Assembly (NCBI RefSeq): GCF_000328475.2
Contig: NC_026483.1
Span: 496,001 to 560,000 of the forward strand
DNA from: Mycosarcoma maydis
Lineage: Eukaryota; Basidiomycota; Ustilaginomycetes; Ustilaginales
Direction: 5' to 3'
DNA length: 64,000 nt
This document shows positions 39,631 to 48,275 of the stretch, one piece after another. The translations under genes and the position numbers were made by a program. How positions within the stretch are numbered: position 1 is the stretch's first letter; each line of letters starts with the position of its first letter. Below the pieces are notes generated by a model. The model was not told the DNA's origin and did not search any database. It was given only the letters and a program-made list of their open reading frames with translations.

Positions 39631-41163
39631 TCACGAACGGTAATCAGCATTGATCTCGATATACTCCCTGCTCAAATCGCACGTCCAATAGGTGCAGTCC
39701 TCCTTACCGTTCTGCAAATCAATCACCACCTTGATATCTTCCTTGGTCAACAATTTCCCGATCTCGTCTTCATCCACCTTGACCGGATTGCCATCACGAA
39801 GCACGGTGATCGACTCAAACTCGCCCGTGGGATCGACAAACGACACGGAAACCTTGCTGGCGTCCACGTCTTTGGTCAAGCTGGGATCGGCACCACCGAC
39901 CGAAGCCAAGATTCGACCCCAGTTGGCATCCTGACCATGGATGGCGCATTTGAAGAGCATCGAGGTGACCAGTCGGGACAAGAGGCCATGCGCCACCGTG
40001 TAGGAAGGTGCATTGGTGCACGTGATCTCGACAAATTTCTCGGCGCCTTCACCGTCGCGTACGATGAGTTTGGAGAGTTCCTGACAGAAGGCGGTGAGCT
40101 CCGAGACGAACGGTTCAAAGTCCGGACTGGATTCGTCGATCTCATTTGCAACGGCAGTGGAAGAGGAGGCAGCAGATTGACCGTTGGCGAGCAGGATGAT
40201 GGTGTCATTGGTCGACATGTCTCCATCGACCGAGATGCAGTTAAATGATCGTGATACAGCACGGTTTAAGGCTACTTGCAGAGCTTTGGGTTGAACAGCA
40301 GCATCGGTTGCGATGAGACCCAGCATGGTAGCGTGCAATTGGCCGCTCGACACGGCTGATGGTACAGCGGGACCCGTCATGGCTGGGTGGATCATTCCTG
40401 CTCCTTTGTCGATTCCGATCATTCGCACCTCCTTGCCACCGAGCTTGAACGTCTTTGCTCGCAGCTTGGGGAAGGTATCCGTGGTCATAAAGGCTCGAGC
40501 CGTTTCTCGCCACGATTCTGGATCGCTTCGAAGGATCATCCCGTTTGCTAGGTGCGGAATGCATCGTTTAATCGTAGGCATGGGCAGCGGTACACCGATC
40601 ACACCGGTCGACAACAACAGCGTTTCACGTCCTTCTGAGCTCTGAGCTAGCCCAGGATGCGGTGCAAGGTGCTTCTTGACCAGTTCAACGCACGACTCGG
40701 CATCCTGCATTCCTTGTGTCCCTGTCACCGCATTGGCACACCCAGAATTAACCAGTACAGTCTGCACCCTAGCACCTTGCTCCTTCTTGGCTCCGTCCAG
40801 AAGCACCTGGTTCGACACAACCACAGGAGCCGCTTTGAACACGTTCCGGGTGAACGTTCCCGCTGCAGCTGCGGGTACAGTAGAAACGATCAGCGCCAGA
40901 TCCGGTTTAGGGTTCGGGTTGCTTGCTGCCGCAGTGCTTGCCGACGTGTTCGGATCGGCAGGCTTGGGTGAGATAGCAGCTTTGATGCCAGCGTAGGTGG
41001 AAGATACGACGAATCCTTTGGGAATGTCGGACGCCGAGATTGGCTGCGCGAAGCGAGCTGGTTTGTTGAGCTTGGCGCTAGCATCGAGTTGGACTGCTGT
41101 CGAGGCAAAGCCGCGGACTGCCCGGCGAGCGATCGAGGAGCGCGATAGAAGGGATGAGATCAT
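39631..41163 (-). CDS. ARG7: Arginine biosynthesis bifunctional protein ArgJ (glutamate N-acetyltransferase), mitochondrial
   Basis: ArgJ recycles the acetyl group from N-acetylornithine to glutamate in mitochondrial arginine synthesis and in many fungi also makes N-acetylglutamate from acetyl-CoA. From the ATG at 41163 the product is 510 residues with an Arg/Ser-rich presequence ([20 protein letters not shown]). Motifs are [18 protein letters not shown] (oxyanion residues), [10 protein letters not shown], the self-cleavage site HATML with nucleophile Thr279, and [18 protein letters not shown]. Between HPAM and ATML there is an extra stretch of about 15 residues where most relatives read HPNMATML directly. 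The C-terminus, [11 protein letters not shown], is the usual end. The frame upstream to 41259 has no ATG. The symbol follows yeast; the fission-yeast-like name arg could also be used. Confidence 0.95.
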
Positions 41164-41726
41164 TTTCCGTTTGCGAGTGGTTCCTTCTCTGACTGCAAAG
41201 GATGAGTGAAGGTAGATGGTCGTGGTTAACAACGTGTTCAGTCGAGCAAAACGATCCAACAGCCTGCATAAAGGTCAAGGCTTCGGGAAGAAACGCAAGA
41301 TAACACCAATCAGTTTTCCGAACATCTTTATCACCCTCTGACCAGAAAATCGTGAATCCGATTTTCTGCTAAGTTAAGTGCAGTCTCGGTCACACACCGT
41401 GTCTCCTGGCACTTATGACTCACGACTGCAGCCTTGCACCGTGCGCGTTGAACCCTGCCACAGTCGTGAGTCACGAGTGTGTTCTCAGCGTCTCTGCAGA
41501 GACGAAGCCTGTCAGATGAAAAGCTACAGCAACACGCGAGAACGTTCATGTTGGTCGTGATACGATCCTCATCGTCTACTCTTCTGTGCGACTCGAATCA
41601 GTCCTCGTTCACGATTGTTATAGAGAGATACTAGTGTAGCAAAGCAAGATATAGTACAGAATACAACAAAATACAGAAGCAATCATCCAAGCTAGGGCAT
41701 CGAGAGCGAGGCACTGGAGGCGAACC
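41164..41726. other. Intergenic region, ArgJ / Chl4
   Basis: About 560 bp. It contains AATCGTGAATCCG at 41347 and CGTGAGTCACGAGTG at 41465-41480 with a similar TGACTCACGACTGC at 41416. No coding frame is supported. Confidence 0.5.
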
Positions 41727-43496
41727 TCACATGTCTCTACTACTATCGTCACCGGGCGGTGATGGTTGAACCACCACCTTGGTTCCCCTCACCTCGGTCA
41801 GCCATCCCGGCAGTCCATCGAGCTTGACCGGCTTCACCGCGCCCTCATACTTCTCGGCCTGCCCATCCTCCTCATCGTCATCATCACCTTGACCTTCACC
41901 CGCATCCAATCTGGACGTGCTCCTGTCCATTCCTGCAGCTACGAGTTTGCGCAAGCCAGCCAAGACGTGTGTTCCCTCAAGTCGCAGCTTGATCTTGGGC
42001 TTTTCTGGATCGGAATTGTACGCATCCATGTCGATTAAGCTGCGCGTGTTGTAGCGTTGCATTGCGGGGAAAGGCAGGTGCAATTCATATTCGATCCGCT
42101 CGACGCGTGGCAGAGCGTCGTTGGACGGATCGTAAGGGTTGGGTTTCGGCCCGAAGAGCTCGTTTGCTTCGCGTTGAGATTCCATCCGCGTAGTGAGGGC
42201 CTCCCGGGCGTGCTGATGTGTTTCTTGCGGCGTTTGTGAGCAAGGCGTGAGTGATGAGCGACGCTGAGTCGGACGGGCAGATGTGGAAGCAGATGAGAGG
42301 GAGACCGTGTCGCGTTCGGACCCTGAAGCCGGCGGTGTTGGCGGTCGAATGCCTAACAGGCTTAGATCTTCCTCCCGACGGCGTTTGAGCGGTGCAATTA
42401 ACGGTCCATCTTCAGCACCTTGGCCGCTACCGCCTTGTGAGAATTGCATCTGCCTCGCCTTGCCTCCTCCTGCTACACCTGCGGGCGCTGCACTTGCGTC
42501 TGACGTCGACGAAAGCCGACCTGATTCGTGCAGAAGAATCTCTCGAAGCGCTAATGGGTCCTTGCCGCGCAACTCTCCCAGCGTCCTTCGATTTCCAGCT
42601 GCATCTTCGCCAGCGTCGTTGAGTTCAGCTAGCAGCTTTTTCGCAGCCGCTGACCCTGCAGCAGGCTTGGCATAGTTGACCGTGGTAGCACCCGCCGCCG
42701 CTGCAAAGGCGGACAACGCCATCTCTCTATTCTCCGAGCCACGGCCCAGACTTCCCGAGACAAGAAGGAAAGGTGTTCGTGGCAAGTGTAGTATGTGCAG
42801 TCCTGTGCCGCAAACATCGCTTGGAATAGGCGCCAGAACAATACGGAAGTAGGAAAAGCTGTCGGTCCACGAGCGTACAGCAGCAGCGTTGCGATCTTCC
42901 GGCTTGACGCGAGGATGCAGGTAGATGTGATGTTCAAAGTAGTGCCCTAGCTCGTTTCCCAAGCGCAAACGGATCTGTGTCTCGCTAAGCCTTTCCCACC
43001 CGCGTCCAGCGGCATCCACATCGTCGTCGTATTCGAGTTTCACGGTGCTCCATGTCTTGGAAAGCTGTCGTGCGTGAGCATAGAATAGATCAAGCTCGGC
43101 GACCATTGCATAGCTGAGTCCCTCTGGCCAATCCACGTCCGAAATTCGATCCAGCGCTCTCGCCTTGGGAACCCTAGGATCCGACATTGGCCCTGTCCAT
43201 AACAAACGGAGCTCATCCATGGATCGACATCGTCGCTCTTCGTTCAGATCCAAGATTGCATGGTAGAGCGTAAGGTTTGTCACTGAGTCTTCCTGGCCTG
43301 CTTTTGGTTGACGCCGCGACAGCATGGGTGGGATGTAGGACGGGCCTGCATTGTCGAGCCACCTCGTGACGAGTGAGACCAACTCCGACTTATCGAGACG
43401 CGATAACAGTCGTCGGAGGCTGATAGAGTGTGGTACGAGGTGGTGATCCTGATGCGAGGTCAGCTTGCTCTTCGAAGAGGATGGTTGCAGAATCAT
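41727..43496 (-). CDS. CHL4: Inner kinetochore protein of the Chl4/Mis15/CENP-N family
   Basis: CENP-N/Chl4 pairs with CENP-L/Iml3 and contacts the CENP-A nucleosome in the constitutive centromere network. The 589-residue product starts at the ATG at 43496. The N-terminal pyrin-like helix bundle is visible (SLRRLLSRLDKSELVSLVTRWL), followed by LDRISDVDWPEGLSYAMVAELDLFYAH, which matches the family's DRI-D-DWP-G and alanine/aspartate-rich helix. LRLGNELGHYFEHHIYLHPR continues the pattern. The middle is Ser/Pro-rich and disordered (about 290-430). The C-terminal domain resumes with RVERIEYELHLPFPAMQRYN and FKLEGTHVLAGLRKL-type sequence. The ending is acidic with a proline-rich tail. Assignment rests on motif order rather than on high identity. 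Confidence 0.75.
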   Translation of the reverse strand: MILQPSSSKSKLTSHQDHHLVPHSISLRRLLSRLDKSELVSLVTRWLDNAGPSYIPPMLSRRQPKAGQEDSVTNLTLYHAILDLNEERRCRSMDELRLLWTGPMSDPRVPKARALDRISDVDWPEGLSYAMVAELDLFYAHARQLSKTWSTVKLEYDDDVDAAGRGWERLSETQIRLRLGNELGHYFEHHIYLHPRVKPEDRNAAAVRSWTDSFSYFRIVLAPIPSDVCGTGLHILHLPRTPFLLVSGSLGRGSENREMALSAFAAAAGATTVNYAKPAAGSAAAKKLLAELNDAGEDAAGNRRTLGELRGKDPLALREILLHESGRLSSTSDASAAPAGVAGGGKARQMQFSQGGSGQGAEDGPLIAPLKRRREEDLSLLGIRPPTPPASGSERDTVSLSSASTSARPTQRRSSLTPCSQTPQETHQHAREALTTRMESQREANELFGPKPNPYDPSNDALPRVERIEYELHLPFPAMQRYNTRSLIDMDAYNSDPEKPKIKLRLEGTHVLAGLRKLVAAGMDRSTSRLDAGEGQGDDDDEEDGQAEKYEGAVKPVKLDGLPGWLTEVRGTKVVVQPSPPGDDSSRDM

Positions 43497-44219
43497 GTTT
43501 GGCGGACGAAGATGATCGTCACGTCGACAGCTTGCCCACGCGCGTGTTTGTCGTGTTGGTGGAGGTTGGTGAAGAGCCCTTGCGTGAGGTGGGGCGGCTG
43601 CAGAGCGCAGATCTGTACCTTCCTGTATCGAGGATGTACTCCACTGGGTCTCGCTCTATCTTCACCTGTGTCGATGGTATGCGACGATGATGTGTTCCAG
43701 TCAAGTCTATGGTTGGACTGCGGATGATGATGAGAATCGCGGATCGAAAGTTCGGATATTTTGTGTTGGTCTTATGAGACCGATATGCAGTAGACGAATC
43801 ACGAATCGCGTCCCGTCGCGCTCACTTCTGGTTGGGTGCCCGATAGGCAAAGCTAAGAGCCCCGATGAATTGGACGCGAATCTTACACGTGATTTCTTGT
43901 GTGAAATTCACGATTCACGATTCACGATTCACGATTGAGTCGTGAGCGTGAGCGTGAGTGCAACTGCTGATGCTGATCTCACGTCCTCTGTGACTAAGTT
44001 AACTGCTTGTTGGCCGCTCACGATTCCTCAAAGGAATTCTTCCGAATCCGACCGGTTCAGACGTCGCTCCACTTTTACAAACAAGCCTCGTTGCTCGTCA
44101 TCACCATCTGCTCAGTACTCGATTGGAGGCGCAACAAACGACCAGCATCGCTTCAAGCCTCTTACGCACGTGCAGAAGCCCTGATAGCATCGCTTCGATA
44201 CCGCACCAGCTCTGCAGAC
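43497..44219. other. Divergent intergenic region, Chl4 / MIC19
   Basis: About 720 bp, holding a short heptamer array (43909-43936), a heptamer pair near 43796-43810 and AGTCGTGAGCGTGAGCGTGAGTG just after the array. No gene is supported. Confidence 0.55.
43909..43936 (+). repeat. Short ATTCACG tandem array (four units)
   Basis: Four direct 7-bp units, 284 bp upstream of the MIC19 start codon. Confidence 0.9.
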
Positions 44220-44854
44220 ATGGGTGCTGCAGCCTCGAAACAGAATGCCGCTGCATCGACAGTACCCCCCGTCGAAGACAAGCAGGCCTCTCCCCTCCAG
44301 GTAAGTCCGCATCTCAGACTATGCACAGTTCCGTCTGCTGTACAGTCAATTTACATGTACCATTGGCTGACTCTGGCTTGATCAACCCCATGGTGCAGTT
44401 CGGTCGCTCTCTACTAAATCAACTCGATAAGTCCTCGATTGACAATGTCTCCGGTCCTGACTCCTCGCGTCAGGTAACGCTCGATAGTTCGATCCAGGCC
44501 AAGATCAAATCCGAGCTCGAACGCCTACGTAAAGAGGAGGCCGATGTACGTGCCGAGATCGAAAAGGCCATTGAGAAAGAAAACTTGGCCAAGGAGTCCA
44601 AGTACCGTGGTCAGTCGGAAGGCAAGAACTCGAACGTCTTGCGTCAGGAACTCGACCAGCTCAGAAACAAGATCGATAAATACAACAAGAAAAAGGACAT
44701 TTCGAACTATGCTGGTGTCAAGGAAGCCCAGGAGAACTTGGTCAAGTGCTACAAGACGCAGCCGGACAGAACGTTGGATTGCTGGAAGGAGGCAGAGGAG
44801 TTCAAGCGGGTCGTGGCGAATGCCGAGAAGCAGTTCATTTCTTCTTTCAGTTGA
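44220..44854 (+). CDS. MIC19: MICOS complex subunit Mic19, two exons
   Basis: Mic19 is a peripheral inner-membrane protein that links the Mic60 arm of MICOS at crista junctions. Exon 1 (44220-44300) encodes MGAAASKQNAAASTVPP to SPLQ, the donor GTAAGT begins at 44301, the acceptor TGCAG ends at 44398, and exon 2 runs 44399-44854. The product has 178 residues. The start MGAAASK is a good N-myristoylation site. A long charged helix (about 55-125, LERLRKEEADVRAEIEKAIEKE) precedes the CHCH-like end, where CYKTQPDRTLDCW gives two cysteines ten residues apart, as in yeast Mic19, rather than the double twin-Cx9C pair. Exon joining is in phase 0. It converges on the pyridoxal kinase gene. Confidence 0.9.
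44301..44398 (+). other. MIC19 intron (98 nt)
   Basis: GTAAGT donor and GTGCAG acceptor, phase 0. Exon 1 runs into a stop if it is not removed. Confidence 0.9.
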
Positions 44855-45132
44855 AAGGGAGGTGAAGGTTGTAGTATCTCTAGGTGTGTGGTCTCCCGTC
44901 AAGATGTCTTGAGGAAGGGCACAATAGCAATGCATCGCTTTCGCATATCTTGCCTGAGTAGATCTGATCATCATCCTGATTCGAGCAACAGTCAATTCGT
45001 AAGTAGTGATCGCTACACAAGGAACGGCCTTGACCACACATGGATCATAACATCCTCCTCGCGCAGATGCAGATGCAGATACAAAAGACCCTCTATGATG
45101 CAAGCCGAACCAGACGGCATCTCCATCTCTGT

Positions 45133-46236
45133 TTAGCTGGTGATCCACTTTGCGCGGTACGCAATGGTGGGCGATTCAATCTCGTTCTTACTCTGCACAA
45201 CTCTCAACTCTCTCCTCCTCATCCTATCCACTTTTGCCTGCGCTCCGTCGTTGCCTTCCGCATCCGTATCAGCATTCGACTCGGTCTCCAACTGGTCTAT
45301 CACCCGACAGGTGTTGCTGAGTACTCCCTGAAGACTGGCGATGGCCAGCTCGCTTGCTTTTGCGATCGGCGTGAGCTCGTTTGCTGACTGGTTTGCTTGT
45401 GCTGATGTAGATGCTTCTGGGTGAAACCTTCCCAGTGTCAATGCAGCGAACATGTCGCCAACGCCGGAAAAGTAGCCTTGCACTTCAGGAAATTGGATCG
45501 ACCAAATGTTTAGATCTTGTGCTTCCAACTTGGGCTCCTGACGTTCGCCTTGCTCGAGGTGAATTTCGCAGCTCGAGCCGACTTGAAGCATCGCAGGTCG
45601 GCCATCTGGCATGTTCCTGTGTGCACCAATGGCAGCAAGGTCGTGATCTGGGAGCTCGATCGAGGTGATGATGACGTGAGGAACTCTGTGCTTCTTGTGG
45701 AGGGTGAGGAGCACATTTTTGAGCGACTTGAGGTCGACGATCTCGATATCGGTCAGCGCTTGTGCTTCGAACTGGTTTGGTGTGATGATCGTCGCGTATT
45801 GCAACATTTCTCTGTAGATAGGCAGCACTTCTTGTGCCACATACATGCCTCTTCCCATATCACCCATCACTGGGTCCAATAGATAAATCAATCCTCCATC
45901 ATCCGCAACTTGCCTCGAACGAAGTTTCTTGACCAGCTCCAACACGGTCTGTACCACAGCTGCGGAAGGCATGTACCCAGTAAGCATCCGTGAGTACCTC
46001 AACAGACCGTTTCGATCAAGGTTGGAAAAGATGTCCGATAGGTGCGAGGCATCGAATCGTAGACCTCCCCATCGTCCGTATCCCGTGTGGTTGCTGAACT
46101 GAACCGTGTTGGTGACATCGACGTCCCAACCGAGGAGCTGTAGGGGGAATGTGGCAGATCGATTGCCGACGTAGCCGGAAACCACATGCGATTGAATGCT
46201 TAGGATTCGGTTTGGGTCGGCAACGCTGGCGGCCAT
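45133..46236 (-). CDS. BUD16: Pyridoxal kinase (ribokinase family)
   Basis: Phosphorylates pyridoxal, pyridoxine and pyridoxamine to make the cofactor PLP. From the ATG at 46236 (MAASVADPNR) the product has 367 residues. Motifs are LSIQSHVVSGYVGNRSATFPLQ (substrate lid), VQFSNHTGYGRW, LLDPVMGDMGRGMYV, ATIITPNQFEAQALT, and the anion hole/catalytic Asp in YFSGVGDMFAALTLG. Between the ITSIEL strand and the GVGD motif there is a loop with Gln/Glu-rich sequence (about 215-245), and near the C-terminus a Ser/Ala/Asp-rich extension (about 320-345), which explains the larger size than the human 312. BUD16 is the yeast name. Confidence 0.93.
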   Translation of the reverse strand: MAASVADPNRILSIQSHVVSGYVGNRSATFPLQLLGWDVDVTNTVQFSNHTGYGRWGGLRFDASHLSDIFSNLDRNGLLRYSRMLTGYMPSAAVVQTVLELVKKLRSRQVADDGGLIYLLDPVMGDMGRGMYVAQEVLPIYREMLQYATIITPNQFEAQALTDIEIVDLKSLKNVLLTLHKKHRVPHVIITSIELPDHDLAAIGAHRNMPDGRPAMLQVGSSCEIHLEQGERQEPKLEAQDLNIWSIQFPEVQGYFSGVGDMFAALTLGRFHPEASTSAQANQSANELTPIAKASELAIASLQGVLSNTCRVIDQLETESNADTDAEGNDGAQAKVDRMRRRELRVVQSKNEIESPTIAYRAKWITS

Positions 46237-46553
46237 CTTGTGTCTATCCCAAAGTGTAGCTCCACAAACAAGTTGCAAGAAAGAAGTGGTGTAGGATTTA
46301 GAAGAAAGGGTGAAGCCTCAAACATACTCGCAACTAGGCGAGAGAAATAAGCGTTTTTGATGATCCTTTTGCGCAAAACAATCACGAATCACGAATGTTT
46401 AGAGCTGCTCTCCGAACAATTGACCGAGTCAGCCGTGAACTGTGAGCGCTTTGAAACACGCCGACACTCAAGGTGGAGGCTTTCAAGTCCGCATCATCCC
46501 TCCCGTCCACCGTCTCGCTCTCGCATCCGTTCATTCGGCATACCACAGCCAGT
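46237..46553. other. Divergent intergenic region, pyridoxal kinase / RED-like gene
   Basis: About 317 bp. A heptamer pair (AATCACGAATCACGAATG) is at 46379-46396. Both promoters must fit here. Confidence 0.6.
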
Positions 46554-48008
46554 ATGGACCAAGAAGCATTCCGGCAACTCATCTCATCGTCGTCCGCCGT
46601 GCCCGCATCTAGCACCAAGCGCACGTTTGGCAAAGCGCCCAAACGCAACCCTACCGCGTCCACCTCTACTCTTCAACCATCGGATCTAAAACCATCCAGC
46701 CAAATCAAATCCAACTACATCGATCGAGCATCTGCGCGTCGTTCCGGTCGCGTCGACTCTGAATTCAGCGAGATCGAATCTCTGCATCGCGATTTCGAGC
46801 AAAGAATTGCCGCAGCAGAGACTGAGAAAGAAAGGCAAACGTTGAGAGATCAGATCAGCAGTGTTGGCGGAGATGCGAGGTATTCCGTTCTTGTGAAAGG
46901 GCTCGATTGGTCTTTGTTGGCGCAAAACAAGGCGCGCATCGAGCGTGAGAAGGGTGGCACAGGTGTAGAAGAGCATGAGAATGAGCTCGAATCGGCGTAT
47001 CGGGAGGGACGCGCAGAAACGAAAGAGGCGACTAAAAGGAGTAGAGAAGAGATTGTCGAAGCGATCAGGAGAAGGAGAGAGGCAAAATCATCGGGACTAA
47101 CCACGAAGGAGGTCAAGCCGGCAAGTGGGTTTCGCCCGATCGGTTTAGCAGGTGACAAGACGGAACGGGAGGGCGAAGCAGAGTACAAATGGGTGGATGG
47201 GAAACGTATGCGTAAGAAGAGGAAACCGGGGTCATCTGCGACAGATTCTGCCTCAGGTACGGGTGGTCACAGCCAGGCTGTGGGTACGACGAGGAGCGGT
47301 CGCAAGGTGCAGGATTCGAAAGAGACAGCGCCACCACACAGCTCAACGGACGACAAGATTGGGCAAAGTCGAGCGCAGGAGCTCGTAACCTCTAAGAATT
47401 TTACCTCCCTTACGAAACGAGATGACCCAGTTTTGCTGGCACAGGCCGCACTTGACGTCCCCGCAAGCTCGGCTAACGACAACAAATCAAGCACCCCCAC
47501 ATCTGCCTATGCAGAGGAGAACAAAACTTCGATTGCTGCAGCCAACGAGGACGACGAAGATGAGGACGAGGACATCTTTTCCGATGTTGGAGGATGGGAT
47601 GGCATTCCCGAGTCAAAGGAGGACGATGAGGAAGAGGAGGACCAAGCTGTAGATCCCGTTACCGGCGCACTTCTGAGTGCCAATCGTGTATCTACACCGC
47701 CACAGCCTGCATCGCCATCACCACCGTCGCATCCAACCGAACCTGCTTTGCTCGATGCCCCACAACCAATCATCGCCAGTCTATCAACTTCCACTTCCCC
47801 TTTTCCAGCAGCGGACCAGCTTCCCCATCCCACCTTTGGAGCCTCCAAGAAATCCGTTTCTGTCTCCCCACCTCCCGCGTCGGCATCAGAAATGCCACCA
47901 ACAACACAAACATCCACGCCAGACGCACCCGCACCGAGATCAAAGAAATCCAAGTGGGACGACGACGACGACGCCCGCACCAAGAAAAAGAAGAAGAAGA
48001 AACATTGA
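46554..48008 (+). CDS. RED/IK-like spliceosomal protein
   Basis: RED (IK) joins the spliceosome at the B complex with Smu1. The ATG at 46554 (MDQEAFRQLISSS) gives 484 residues; an upstream GTG is not needed. The RED N-terminal region is visible as NYIDRASARRSGRVDSEF with SEIESLHRDFEQRI, then GGDARYSVLVKGLDWSLLAQNKARI, which matches the family's LVKGLDYALL segment. KKRKPG and GFRPIGLAGDKTEREGEAEYKWVDGKRMRKK follow. The C-terminal half is acidic (EDDEDEDEDIF) and Pro/Ser-rich, ending in a basic KKKKKKKH tail that would serve as nuclear signal. The RE/RD repeat region of animal RED is not obvious. The B-complex role is inferred from the family. Confidence 0.75.
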   Translation: MDQEAFRQLISSSSAVPASSTKRTFGKAPKRNPTASTSTLQPSDLKPSSQIKSNYIDRASARRSGRVDSEFSEIESLHRDFEQRIAAAETEKERQTLRDQISSVGGDARYSVLVKGLDWSLLAQNKARIEREKGGTGVEEHENELESAYREGRAETKEATKRSREEIVEAIRRRREAKSSGLTTKEVKPASGFRPIGLAGDKTEREGEAEYKWVDGKRMRKKRKPGSSATDSASGTGGHSQAVGTTRSGRKVQDSKETAPPHSSTDDKIGQSRAQELVTSKNFTSLTKRDDPVLLAQAALDVPASSANDNKSSTPTSAYAEENKTSIAAANEDDEDEDEDIFSDVGGWDGIPESKEDDEEEEDQAVDPVTGALLSANRVSTPPQPASPSPPSHPTEPALLDAPQPIIASLSTSTSPFPAADQLPHPTFGASKKSVSVSPPPASASEMPPTTQTSTPDAPAPRSKKSKWDDDDDARTKKKKKKKH

Positions 48009-48275
48009 TGCCAGACCCCTGGTACTGGATCACTTGGATTTCTATCACTGGCCGCATCTGTACGCTCCATAATTACATATGAAGCTGCATTCAAGATTGA
48101 CGTCCGAAATCCCTCACTGCGTGTGGAATGTCCACATCGACCATTCACATCGCGCGACACAGCAGATGATATCATCCAGAAGCAGAAGTAAGGTGGGAAA
48201 ATGGTATTACAATTAAGGTCGTAGGACGACGCATGAGGCTCCAGGGTATAGAATGCAATGTGCTTAGCAGATCGC

